Position numbers and translations under genes: made by a program
Notes under the pieces: model-generated
Databases searched by the model: none
The model's input: the letters and a program-made list of their open reading frames with translations, nothing else
What the model was told of the DNA's origin: nothing
NCBI GenBank assembly: GCA_019419625.1
Contig: DXZO01000055.1
Location: forward strand, 21,607-36,429
Origin: Collinsella sp.
GTDB taxonomy: Bacteria > Actinomycetota > Coriobacteriia > Coriobacteriales > Coriobacteriaceae
Length of the DNA stretch: 14,823 nt
Direction of reading: 5' to 3'
Part shown: piece after piece, positions 7,277-13,857 of the stretch
How the letters are laid out: every line of letters starts with the position of its first letter
Position numbering within the stretch: the first letter of the stretch is position 1

Positions 7277-7711
7277 CTACTCACCGGTTTCGATGCGCTC
7301 CGGCGTGCTCTCGTGATAGATGAGCGTAAACGTACCGATCTGGACGGAAGAACCGTCGTGCAGCGGGGCCGCGTTGACGATGGCACCGTCGACCCAGGTG
7401 CCATTGAGCGAACCCAGATCCTCGATGCGAGCGCCGAGGCCCTCGCGAATAATGCGCGCGTGGCTACGCGAAACGGTCATGTCATTGAGGAAGATGCCGT
7501 TCGCAGGATCGCGGCCGATGGTGGTCACGTCGTCCTCGAGCTCAAAGGCGGCACCAGTCTGCGGACCCTTGACGATGGACAGAACGGGGGCGGTGATGCG
7601 CACGTTGGCCATGAGGTCGGGAACGGTGACGTCGCTTGAAGGCACGCGGAATACGCAGGTAGCGTCAGCAGTCTTATCATTGTGAGGCATATTGTTAACC
7701 ATGTTGTCCAT
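7277..7711 (-). CDS. FHA-domain protein, GarA-like
   Basis: Small cytoplasmic forkhead-associated protein of 144 residues, like mycobacterial GarA and corynebacterial OdhI. Those bind and inhibit 2-oxoglutarate-using enzymes and are switched off when a Ser/Thr kinase phosphorylates an N-terminal Thr that the FHA domain then binds. The N-terminal DATCVFRVP (Thr18) lines up with GarA's ETTSVFRAD phosphosite. The FHA domain (about 43-138) keeps the phosphothreonine-binding residues: GR (66-67), SRSH (81-84) and LNGTWV (about 102-107). Start ATG 7711 follows AGGGG; an upstream start at 7744 would add 11 residues without a good site. The stop abuts the MerR start, as in the garA-Rv1828 pair. The kinase is not in this window. 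Confidence 0.85.
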   Translation of the reverse strand: MDNMVNNMPHNDKTADATCVFRVPSSDVTVPDLMANVRITAPVLSIVKGPQTGAAFELEDDVTTIGRDPANGIFLNDMTVSRSHARIIREGLGARIEDLGSLNGTWVDGAIVNAAPLHDGSSVQIGTFTLIYHESTPERIETGE

Positions 7712-7777
7712 GACAACCCCTAACTTATCGCGGACGTGCCGCAAATAATGAACCGTACGTAATCATACCCCAACGAA

Positions 7778-8482
7778 TCAGTCTTCGATTTCAGGGTTCA
7801 GAAAGTCGATGTCCTCGTCCTCGGGATGCGTGAGAGCCTGTTTAATGGCCGCTCCGCCCTTAATGGAGTAGATGACAGCCGTGAGCATGGAGAAGATCAC
7901 GCCGCCGTACACAAAGAAGATGCCGAGGGGCACCGAGCTTCCGTTGAGGCCCGGGAAGGCCGCGAGGGTCGAAGGTAAAAGGTGCAGGCCGTCAACAACG
8001 GGGAACCCGAGCAGCATGAGCGAGAATCCGGTCATGAGCAGCGCTGTGGCAATCTTTCCGGGGAAGACGACATCGATGGGGCGACGGTGATAATGACGCA
8101 CGATAAGCGTGCCGATGCCCAGATAGATGTCGCGGCCAATAATGAGCACGCAGACCCAGATGGGCAGCTCTCCGCGAACCACCAGTCCCAGCACGCCGGT
8201 GAACAGCAGCGCACGGTCGCAGATGGGATCCATGACCTTGCCGAGCCACGAGACCGTCTTAGTCATACGGGCGATCTGACCGTCCATCCAGTCGGTGGAG
8301 GCGGCAACGGCGTAGATAACGATGGCGATGATGCGGTTGTTGTCCGTCACAAACAGGTACAGGAAGACGAGCGTGAGGATCAGGCGCGTAAAGGTGATGA
8401 AATTGGAGATCGTAAAGATCTTATTCGACGGGTAATCGGAAGTGCCGATAAGCTCCTTTTTGATCTTCTTCTTGATGCCCAC
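7778..8482 (-). CDS. pgsA: CDP-diacylglycerol-glycerol-3-phosphate 3-phosphatidyltransferase-like
   Basis: Integral membrane CDP-alcohol phosphatidyltransferase of 234 residues, most like PgsA, which makes phosphatidylglycerophosphate from CDP-diacylglycerol and glycerol-3-phosphate. The diagnostic motif is complete: Asp64, Asp67, Gly68, Ala71, Arg72, Gly81, Asp85 and Asp89, in DWMDGQIAR then GKVMDPICD. About six hydrophobic segments are visible and the C-terminus is acidic. I chose GTG at 8482 because GGGGGAG lies just upstream and a promoter sits 37-65 bp away. An ATG at 8608 would lie upstream of that promoter. Another CDP-alcohol acceptor cannot be excluded. It heads the leftward gene run. 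Confidence 0.85.
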   Translation of the reverse strand: MGIKKKIKKELIGTSDYPSNKIFTISNFITFTRLILTLVFLYLFVTDNNRIIAIVIYAVAASTDWMDGQIARMTKTVSWLGKVMDPICDRALLFTGVLGLVVRGELPIWVCVLIIGRDIYLGIGTLIVRHYHRRPIDVVFPGKIATALLMTGFSLMLLGFPVVDGLHLLPSTLAAFPGLNGSSVPLGIFFVYGGVIFSMLTAVIYSIKGGAAIKQALTHPEDEDIDFLNPEIED

Positions 8483-8518
8483 AGGACTCCCCCGCTGGTA
8501 AACGACAAAACTTTCGAT

Positions 8519-8547
8519 ACTATACCCGTTCTGGCGATGTCTATCCA
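8519..8547 (-). promoter_or_regulatory. Promoter of the pgsA gene run
   Basis: Minus-strand -35 TGGATA (8542-8547) and -10 TATAGT (8519-8524) are separated by 17 bp; matches to consensus are 4 of 6 and 5 of 6. Transcription would start near 8512, giving a leader of about 30 nt before the GTG start at 8482. Confidence 0.6.
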
Positions 8548-8610
8548 GCGTAAGCATAGAGAGTCCAGACATATGGAGGATGCTACTGGGTTGTGCGGGA
8601 TTCTGCATTT

Positions 8611-8667
8611 GTGTACATCAGCCTCCAAATATGACATTTTTCGGCATCTTTGATGGCTGATGTACAC
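8611..8667. repeat. 13-bp inverted repeat with 31-nt spacer
   Basis: GTGTACATCAGCC (8611-8623) and GGCTGATGTACAC (8655-8667) are perfect reverse complements. The spacer is AT-rich and not symmetrical. It lies between the pgsA promoter and the island, with no T-run on either side. It could be a small repeat element or a binding site. Confidence 0.7.
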
Positions 8668-8788
8668 GTTTTGATTCGGTGATTACATCGATCGGGAAAG
8701 TTGTTGCCTTAAGCAAATTAATCATGATGTGCGGGTCGAGAAGGGTTGGCGCCAAAAGAACCCAACGGCCGTTACGGCTTCGTTAGAA

Positions 8789-8857
8789 ACGCGCCCCACC
8801 ATGGATGGTGAACCCGAAAGGTAAGGCGCGTGGGCACGGTGGCTCGGCCCGCGCGCC
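8789..8857 (+). promoter_or_regulatory. Structured leader with competing hairpins before the LanF gene
   Basis: ACGCGCC (8789-8795) can pair with GGCGCGT (8825-8831), enclosing the dyad CACCAT/ATGGTG. The same GGCGCGT, extended to 8835, can instead pair with GCCCGCGCGCC (8847-8857) in an 11-bp stem with one T-G wobble. The second hairpin ends a few bases before the ribosome binding site AGAAAGG. The two folds exclude each other. A regulatory role is inference. Confidence 0.4.
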
Positions 8858-8878
8858 CGGAAGAGAAAGGATAAACCC

Positions 8879-9607
8879 ATGGGTTATATGCTCGAGACAC
8901 GTGGGCTCACCAAGCGCTTCGGCCGCGGCGACCAGGCGCAAGACGCCGTGGCCGACGTGAGCCTTCATATCCGCGAGGGCGAGGTGTACGGGCTGCTCGG
9001 TCCCAACGGCGCCGGCAAGTCGACAACGCTCAAGATGATCTGCGGGATGCTGCGGCCGACGGCCGGGGAGATTCTCTTTGCCGGGCACGCCTGGCGCCGC
9101 GAGGACCTCTACGCAATCGGCAGCCTCATCGAGGAGGCGCCGCTCTACCCCAACCTCACCGCGCGCGAGAACCTGCGCGTGCGCACCACGCTGCTGGGCC
9201 TTCCCGAGAGCCGCATAGATGAAGTGCTCGCCGCCGTGGACCTCGCGGACTCCGGGAAGAAGCGCGCCGGGCGCTTCTCGATGGGCATGCGGCAGCGCCT
9301 TGGGCTCGCGCTGGCGCTGATCGCCCGGCCACGCCTGCTCGTGCTCGACGAGCCTACCAACGGCCTCGACCCCATCGGCATCGAGGAGCTGCGCGACCAG
9401 ATCCGCGGCTTCGCGGCGGCGGGTACGACGGTAATCGTCTCGAGCCACATCCTCTCCGAGGTGCAGCAGATGGCGGACACCATCGGCATCATCTGCGGGG
9501 GGCGCCTCGCCTACGAGGATGCGCTTCGTCCCGGGCAGGACCTCGAGGAACTCTTCATGAGCTTCTGCCGGGAAGGGCGACAAGCAAGCGGGGAGGTGGC
9601 GGCATGA
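8879..9607 (+). CDS. Lantibiotic-immunity ABC transporter ATP-binding protein (LanF/BcrA type)
   Basis: ABC ATPase of 242 residues of the LanF/BcrA type, which powers export or membrane clearance of lantibiotics or bacitracin. Visible are Walker A GPNGAGKST (41-49), signature FSMGMRQR (133-140), Walker B LLVLDEP (about 153-159), D-loop NGLDP and switch His190. Where most ABC proteins have a Q-loop Gln, this has Glu (IEEAPLYPNL, about 84-93). An E-loop of this kind has been described for LanF proteins such as NukF. The start at 8879 follows AGAAAGG. The stop overlaps the next gene by 4 bp (ATGA), so the two are coupled. Nearly all third codon positions are G or C, unlike the genes to the left. 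The substrate is unknown; BcrA-like bacitracin resistance is an alternative. Confidence 0.88.
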   Translation: MGYMLETRGLTKRFGRGDQAQDAVADVSLHIREGEVYGLLGPNGAGKSTTLKMICGMLRPTAGEILFAGHAWRREDLYAIGSLIEEAPLYPNLTARENLRVRTTLLGLPESRIDEVLAAVDLADSGKKRAGRFSMGMRQRLGLALALIARPRLLVLDEPTNGLDPIGIEELRDQIRGFAAAGTTVIVSSHILSEVQQMADTIGIICGGRLAYEDALRPGQDLEELFMSFCREGRQASGEVAA

Positions 9608-10374
9608 CGGGCGAGAAAGGCGGCCTGCTCGCGGCCCTGCGCGCCGAGGCCCTGAAGTCGCGCCACGCGGCACCGGTTCGCCTGGCCGTGCTCATGGCGC
9701 TTCCGATGCCGCTGCTCGGCGCGATGCCCTACCGGGGCGTGCAGATCTTCAGCGCGTGGAACTACTGGTACGCGCTCTTCCTGCCCGTGTGTCTCTCGCT
9801 CGTGGTGGCGTGCGTCGCGCGGGCGGACGCTCGCACGCGGATGCGGGGGCTTCTGGGCCTGGGCTTCCCGCTCGGGCGCGCCTGGTGGGCCAAGGCGCTC
9901 TGGTGCCTCGCGCTCAGCACGCTCTCGAACCTCGTGGTCTTCGGCATCTACCTCGCGGGATCGGCGTTCTCCTCGCAGGGCCTCACGGCCGCGGGCACGC
10001 TCACGATGCTCCTCTGCGCGCTCGTCAACACGGTGACCGCGGCGTGGATGATCCCCGCAGGGCTCTTCCTCACGGCGCGGCTCGGCATGCTCGCGGGCAT
10101 CTTCTGCCCGCTCGCCGCGCAACTCGTAGGTGGGTTCGCCTGGTCGTTGGTGCCACTGCCGCAGCTCTTTCCGCCGTCGGCGAACATGGTCATCCCCACG
10201 AGCTTCATCCCCGTGCTGCCGAGCGGCGAGCCGCTCGCGGCGGACATGGCGCTCGGCGAGGCGCTCGCGTCGGACGGCATGCTCACACTGGCGGGCCTTG
10301 CGGTCTGCGCGCTCGCGTTCGCCGCGCTCACGGCGGCGGGCGCGGCCTGGTTCGCGCGCTCCGAGGAGAGGTGA
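9604..10374 (+). CDS. Lantibiotic-immunity ABC transporter permease (LanE/MutE type)
   Basis: Membrane protein of 256 residues with about six hydrophobic segments, the partner of the preceding ATPase. The segment SAWNYWYALFLPVCLSL (about residues 43-59) fits the aromatic-rich WY...LP pattern of the EpiE/MutE/NisE permeases, which sit in the cytoplasmic membrane and protect the cell from pore-forming peptides. It overlaps the ATPase gene by 4 bp and the following permease gene is within 6 bp, giving a tight operon. Codon use is extremely GC-biased. The assignment rests on family resemblance plus gene order; the lantibiotic concerned cannot be named. Confidence 0.8.
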   Translation: MTGEKGGLLAALRAEALKSRHAAPVRLAVLMALPMPLLGAMPYRGVQIFSAWNYWYALFLPVCLSLVVACVARADARTRMRGLLGLGFPLGRAWWAKALWCLALSTLSNLVVFGIYLAGSAFSSQGLTAAGTLTMLLCALVNTVTAAWMIPAGLFLTARLGMLAGIFCPLAAQLVGGFAWSLVPLPQLFPPSANMVIPTSFIPVLPSGEPLAADMALGEALASDGMLTLAGLAVCALAFAALTAAGAAWFARSEER

Positions 10375-10379
10375 TGGCC

Positions 10380-10986
10380 ATGACACGACTCTCCGACCCG
10401 ATGCCGCGCATGACTCTCCCGCGGGCCCTGCTCTCCGAGGCCCTGCGCCTGGCGCGCTCCCCGCTCACGGCGGTGCACCTCGTCTGCGGCTTGGCAGCCG
10501 GTCTTGCCTGCGGCGAGTACTTCTCCGTAACCCGATGGGACCCGGCGCTGGGCGCGGACGCCTACGCCCAGTTCCTCGGCGCTCTCATGCCGCTCATGTC
10601 CGCCATCGTCTGCGGGCTCGCTGTGGACGAGGAGCGCGCTGCCGGGCGCCTCGCCAACCTCACGGCGGGCCCTGCGCCTCGGCCGCAACGCCGTCATCGG
10701 CGCCGGCGCGGCGGGGATGCTCCTCGCGTTCTTCTCGGTGGGCGGACTTGCGCACGGTCTCATGACCGGCGAGCTCACCGGTGCCCTGGCGACGCCCCTG
10801 AGCTGGGTGCCGCTCGCCTGGCCCGCGCGCTTGGGGTCGCTCGGGGTGGAGGCCTTCATCGACGCCGTACGCGCGGCGGGCCCACTCCTCACGACTGCGC
10901 TCGCTGGCCTCGTGCTCACCCTGGCAGCCGCCGCCGTCCTTCTCGCCTGGTTCTGCCGCTTCGAGGACGGGAGGGCAGATGCATAG
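10380..10986 (+). pseudogene. Second lantibiotic-immunity permease (LanG/MutG type), frameshifted
   Basis: This should be the second LanEG permease. Translation from ATG 10380 (GAGGTGA 5 nt upstream; ATG 10374 also possible) gives a LanG-like start: LRLARSPLTAVHLVCGLAAG, GALMPLMSAIVCGLAVDEER, AGRLANLTA. At about 10667-10672 the frame is lost. The natural continuation (ALRLGRNAVIGAGAAGMLLA, FFSVGGLAHGLM, and on to FEDGRADA with stop TAG 10984-10986) lies in the +1 frame. Removing one G from GGGCCC restores a product of about 201 residues, normal for LanG. Without correction the frame reads through unrelated Arg-rich residues to 11231. It is either a sequencing error in a GC-rich run or a genuine inactivating mutation. 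Confidence 0.75.
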
Positions 10987-11161
10987 GAAGCCGCTCGCCG
11001 CCGTGCTCGTCCCCCTCTCCGCAGCGTTTGTCCTGGGCGGGAATGCCCTGCTCGACGCCGGCTGGGGTTCGGCGCTGCGCTCGATCGCCGACTGCGTGCT
11101 GCCCAACCCTGAGATCGTCATGTTGGCGCCCGCGGCTGCGCGCAGGGCTCTGGACCGCTGA
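10979..11161 (+). CDS. Small membrane protein of unknown function
   Basis: Open frame for 60 residues. It starts 8 nt inside the end of the LanG gene and is preceded by GGGAGG at normal spacing, so it is likely translated with the operon. Residues about 6-25 (LAAVLVPLSAAFVLGGNALL) form one hydrophobic segment that could be a membrane helix or an uncleaved signal anchor. The rest is a short region containing one Cys and ending in Ala/Arg. I do not recognise the family. Position suggests an accessory immunity peptide, but it could also be a spurious frame in GC-rich DNA. The promoter of the next genes begins inside its last codons. Confidence 0.5.
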   Translation: MHRKPLAAVLVPLSAAFVLGGNALLDAGWGSALRSIADCVLPNPEIVMLAPAAARRALDR

Positions 11162-11179
11162 GCGCGGCGCTAGTACAAT
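11151..11179 (+). promoter_or_regulatory. Promoter of the two-component genes
   Basis: A -35 box TGGACC (11151-11156) and -10 box TACAAT (11174-11179) are separated by 17 bp. The -10 lies in a locally AT-richer patch in otherwise very GC-rich DNA. The start codon is 27 bp downstream, after AGGAGG. Confidence 0.6.
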
Positions 11180-11205
11180 TCCGACGAGAGTTTCAGGAGG
11201 TCAAC

Positions 11206-11868
11206 ATGGCGAGGATACTGGCAGTGGATGATGAACGGGCGATCCTCGACGCGCTCGCGCGCGTCCTCGGCCGCGACGGCCATGAGGTCGTTAGGGCGGC
11301 GGACCCGACGGCGGTCCTGGGGATGGACCTCTCGCGCTTCGACCTCGTGCTCTGCGACGTCATGATGCCGGGGCTTGACGGCTTCGAGCTCGTGCGGCAG
11401 ATCCGCCCGGACTTCGACGGGCCCATCGTCTTCCTGACCGCGCGCGTGGCCGAGGAGGATGCCGTGGCCGCCTACGGCCTGGGCGCCGACGACTACGTCC
11501 GCAAGCCCTTCGGGGCCGCGGAACTGCGCGCCAAGGTCGCGGCCCATCTACGCCGTGAGCGCCGGCCGCGCTCGCACGCCCTCTCCTTCGGGGAGGTGCG
11601 GATCGACCTCGGGGCGCGCGACCTCGCCGTGGGCGGCGAGACCGTGCCGCTCACGCCCACCGAGTACGCCATCTGCGAGTACCTCGCGCGCCACCCCGGG
11701 CAGGTCATGAGCCGCGCGCAGATACGCGAGGCGGTGCTCGGCTGGGAGAGCGACGCCGACGACGCGGCCATATCCATGCAGGTCAGTCGCGCCCGGAGGA
11801 AACTCTCCGAGGCCGGCGCCGATCCGATCGCGACCGTCTGGGGGATGGGGTACAAGTGGCAGCTCTGA
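11206..11868 (+). CDS. OmpR/PhoB-family response regulator
   Basis: DNA-binding response regulator of 220 residues. The receiver domain (1-115) has the acidic pocket Asp8-Asp9, phospho-acceptor Asp51 (LVLCDVMMPGLDG), Thr79 (FLTAR) and Lys100 (YVRKPFG). The C-terminal winged helix (about 122-218) includes LTPTEYAICEYLARHPGQV, SRAQIREAVLGW, the recognition helix ISMQVSRARRKL and the wing VWGMGYKW. All switch residues are intact. It has a strong AGGAGG site and its own promoter. It overlaps the kinase gene by 13 nt and most likely controls the LanFEG operon upstream in response to the kinase. A LanR role is inferred from the neighbours. Confidence 0.92.
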   Translation: MARILAVDDERAILDALARVLGRDGHEVVRAADPTAVLGMDLSRFDLVLCDVMMPGLDGFELVRQIRPDFDGPIVFLTARVAEEDAVAAYGLGADDYVRKPFGAAELRAKVAAHLRRERRPRSHALSFGEVRIDLGARDLAVGGETVPLTPTEYAICEYLARHPGQVMSRAQIREAVLGWESDADDAAISMQVSRARRKLSEAGADPIATVWGMGYKWQL

Positions 11869-13292
11869 AGATCGGGGCGCGAGGTCGCGGGGGCATGCCG
11901 CTCTCCTTCGTCATCGCGCGCTACTTCGCCTACGCGTTCGCGGCGGTCGCCACGGCGTGGCTCGCCTCGTTCATGGTGCTCTCCGTGTTGATCAGCGCGG
12001 GCTTCGTCTACGAGGCAAGCTGGGGGCCGGCCAATGCGCGCGAGGTCGCGGAGGGCCTGGCACGCGACGGCGTCTGCGGGCAGCAGGACGTGCCGACGGC
12101 CTACCGCTACCTCATCCTGAACAAGGACGGATACGTGCTGATGACAGACCTCGAGGGCACGCGGCTCGAGGACGCGACGGAAATGGCCCGTGCGGCACTC
12201 GCCGCGGATCCGGGCACAATGGAGATCGAGGGCGGGGGTTCGGGCCTCACCTACGCTGCGTTCCCGCTCAAGGGCGGCGGGGCCTGCGCACTCGTCAGCG
12301 AGTACCTGCCGCAGTGGGTCTCGCGCGACCTCGCCGGCCTGCTTCCCAACCCGCAGAACCTCATGCTCGTCGGCGCTACGGCGGGAAGCGCGCTCGCGCT
12401 CGCGCTCGTGGCGCGCCGCGCGAGCCGCGTGATCTCGCGCAAGATGGCGCCGCTCGCGGAGGCGGCGGGGCGCGTCGGCGCGGGGGAGCTCGACTTCGCG
12501 GTCGGCAGCACCAACGTGCGCGAGGTGAACGACGTCCTCGCCGCGATGGACGCCATGCGGGCCTCCCTCGCCGAGTCGCTCGAGGCTCGCTGGGCCGCGG
12601 AGCGGGGGCAGCGCGAGCAGATGGCGTCGCTCGCCCACGACCTCAAGACGCCGCTTACCGTGCTGCGCGCCAACGCCGACTTCGTGGCGGAGGAGCTGGA
12701 AGACGAGAAAGACGCCGACCTCGCGGCCGCCGCGCGCGACATAGCCGGCAGTGTCGAAAGGCTCGACGGCTACGTGTGCCTCCTCATCGAGGCCTCGCGC
12801 GGGTCCGGCGGGGCGGAGAGGGCCCCCATGCGGCCGGCCGAGCTCTGCGAGCAGGTCCTCGCCGAGGCCGCCCAGATCGCCCGGGCGCGAGGCGTGACGC
12901 TCGACGCGGCCACGGGCCCCGCTGTCGCGGGCGCGCCCGAGGCCCCGCTCGACCGAACCGCCCTGGCGCGAGCCGCCGCGAACCTCGTGGCCAACGCCGC
13001 CGAGCACGCACGCTCGCGCGTGGCTGTCTCCTGCGACGTCGCGGGCGGGCACCTCGTCATCGAGGTTGCCGACGACGGACCGGGCTTTTCTCCCGCCGCC
13101 CTCGAACGCGGCTGCGAGCGCCTCTTCACAGACGACTCCTCCCGCTCCTCGCGTGACGGAGGCCGCCACTACGGGCTCGGCCTCCACGTCGCCTCCGAGG
13201 CCGCGAGCGCCCACGGGGGCTCCGTCTCGCTCGCCAACGGCCCCTCGGGCGGTGCGGTGGCCACCATCGCGGTCCCCCTGTGCGGGATCTGA
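11856..13292 (+). CDS. Sensor histidine kinase
   Basis: Membrane histidine kinase of 478 residues. It has a first membrane helix at about 20-50, an extracytoplasmic domain of about 115 residues (52-167, two Cys), and a second helix at about 168-190. A HAMP-like linker and the phospho-acceptor His261 follow in SLAHDLKTPLTVLRANADF. The ATPase domain has N-box AAANLVANAAEHA (about 371-383), G1 box VADDGPGFS and G2 box HYGLGLHVA. It should phosphorylate the overlapping response regulator. The large outer domain distinguishes it from BceS-type intramembrane sensors and suggests direct ligand binding, as in NisK or SpaK. Start GTG 11856 overlaps the regulator; ATG 11895 after GGGGGC is an alternative losing 13 residues. 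Confidence 0.9.
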   Translation: MAALKIGARGRGGMPLSFVIARYFAYAFAAVATAWLASFMVLSVLISAGFVYEASWGPANAREVAEGLARDGVCGQQDVPTAYRYLILNKDGYVLMTDLEGTRLEDATEMARAALAADPGTMEIEGGGSGLTYAAFPLKGGGACALVSEYLPQWVSRDLAGLLPNPQNLMLVGATAGSALALALVARRASRVISRKMAPLAEAAGRVGAGELDFAVGSTNVREVNDVLAAMDAMRASLAESLEARWAAERGQREQMASLAHDLKTPLTVLRANADFVAEELEDEKDADLAAAARDIAGSVERLDGYVCLLIEASRGSGGAERAPMRPAELCEQVLAEAAQIARARGVTLDAATGPAVAGAPEAPLDRTALARAAANLVANAAEHARSRVAVSCDVAGGHLVIEVADDGPGFSPAALERGCERLFTDDSSRSSRDGGRHYGLGLHVASEAASAHGGSVSLANGPSGGAVATIAVPLCGI

Positions 13293-13402
13293 CGATTTCC
13301 TCGATGTCTACCTCGACTGCGATATGTCGCTCGCCGAGGCCGCGACGAGATGGTGTTGCGTCTGCCCCGTTTGGTGCTTCTAGCTCAAATTTGATCTGAT
13401 GT

Positions 13403-13436
13403 AAGGCCCGTGCAATCCTGCATGGGCCTTTCTTTT
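13403..13436 (+). terminator. Terminator after the histidine kinase
   Basis: AAGGCCCGTGCA (13403-13414) pairs with TGCATGGGCCTT (13419-13430) with one G-T wobble and a 4-nt loop, followed by TCTTTT. It closes the island operon 110 bp after the kinase stop. Confidence 0.88.
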
Positions 13437-13597
13437 GGCAATTGCTCGACCGATTCGTGGCTTGAAACACAAATAATTGAGTTAAGGAGACATGGGGTCA
13501 TACAGCGGCTCTCAGAGCGCCCGCCGCACTCCCCCGCCATTACCTCTGCGGCGTCCTCGTATGGAGCCCATCCTGCTCGGCGTTTCGTTGCAACCGC

Positions 13598-13713
13598 TCA
13601 CTTGTCCACAGACCAAGTGAACTGCTGGAATAAATACAGCGACACGCTTGTTCGTTATAGTCGCTATATCTGTGTAAATCGCCGCGATAAATACAGCCTG
13701 TATTCGGCTGTAT
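13598..13713. repeat. Cluster of short dyads and direct repeats
   Basis: Visible are TCACTTG/CAAGTGA (13598-13604 and 13614-13620), TATAG/CTATA (13656-13668) and ATACAGCC/GGCTGTAT (13691-13698 and 13706-13713). The direct repeat ATAAATACAGC occurs at 13630-13640 and 13687-13697. A DnaA-box-like TTGTCCACA (one mismatch) sits at 13602-13610. The function is unknown. Confidence 0.55.
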
Positions 13714-13841
13714 ACCGGCTACGCGTATGTAGACTCATATCGCGTTAATAAATCGGCTCAAGCGTGTGCAAAACGCGCAAGTAGCCGCAAAAGGCGATTA
13801 TCGCGCAGGTAGATTATTGGCACCCTGTTGCTTACTGAAAA

Positions 13842-13857
13842 TTAAGCAATTGCTTAA
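13842..13857. repeat. Perfect 16-bp palindrome
   Basis: TTAAGCAATTGCTTAA reads identically on both strands. It lies beyond the T-run of the tRNA terminator and is not part of it. It could be a dimer-binding operator or a recombination site. Confidence 0.6.

Larger units (their letters stand above)
8548..8878. other. Intergenic region joining core chromosome and GC-rich island
   Basis: No gene is seen here. From left to right the region holds the upstream flank of the pgsA promoter, a 13-bp inverted repeat (8611-8667), and an AT-rich patch (about 8690-8730, including TTAAGCAA at 8709-8716). A sharp rise in GC begins near 8740. A structured GC-rich leader before the LanF gene (8789-8857) follows. 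Confidence 0.6.

Noticed and set aside
10660..10680. Programmed +1 frameshifting in LanG
   Set aside because: GGGCCC is not a known slippery motif, no in-frame stop or stimulatory element lies at the site, and LanG proteins are not known to use recoding.
9756..11231. A 491-codon rightward open frame through the permease region
   Set aside because: It is Arg/Gly-rich shadow coding of GC-rich DNA. Only the part from 10380 to about 10669 is real, as the first half of LanG.
11493..13214. A 573-codon leftward open frame antisense to the two-component genes
   Set aside because: Its composition is Arg/Glu/His/Gly-rich, with no recognisable domain. It overlaps two fully conserved genes on the other strand, and long antisense frames are expected at this GC.
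13410..13748. A 112-codon frame after the kinase terminator
   Set aside because: It starts inside the terminator hairpin, has no ribosome binding site and no recognisable features, and its C-terminal part simply translates the dyad cluster.
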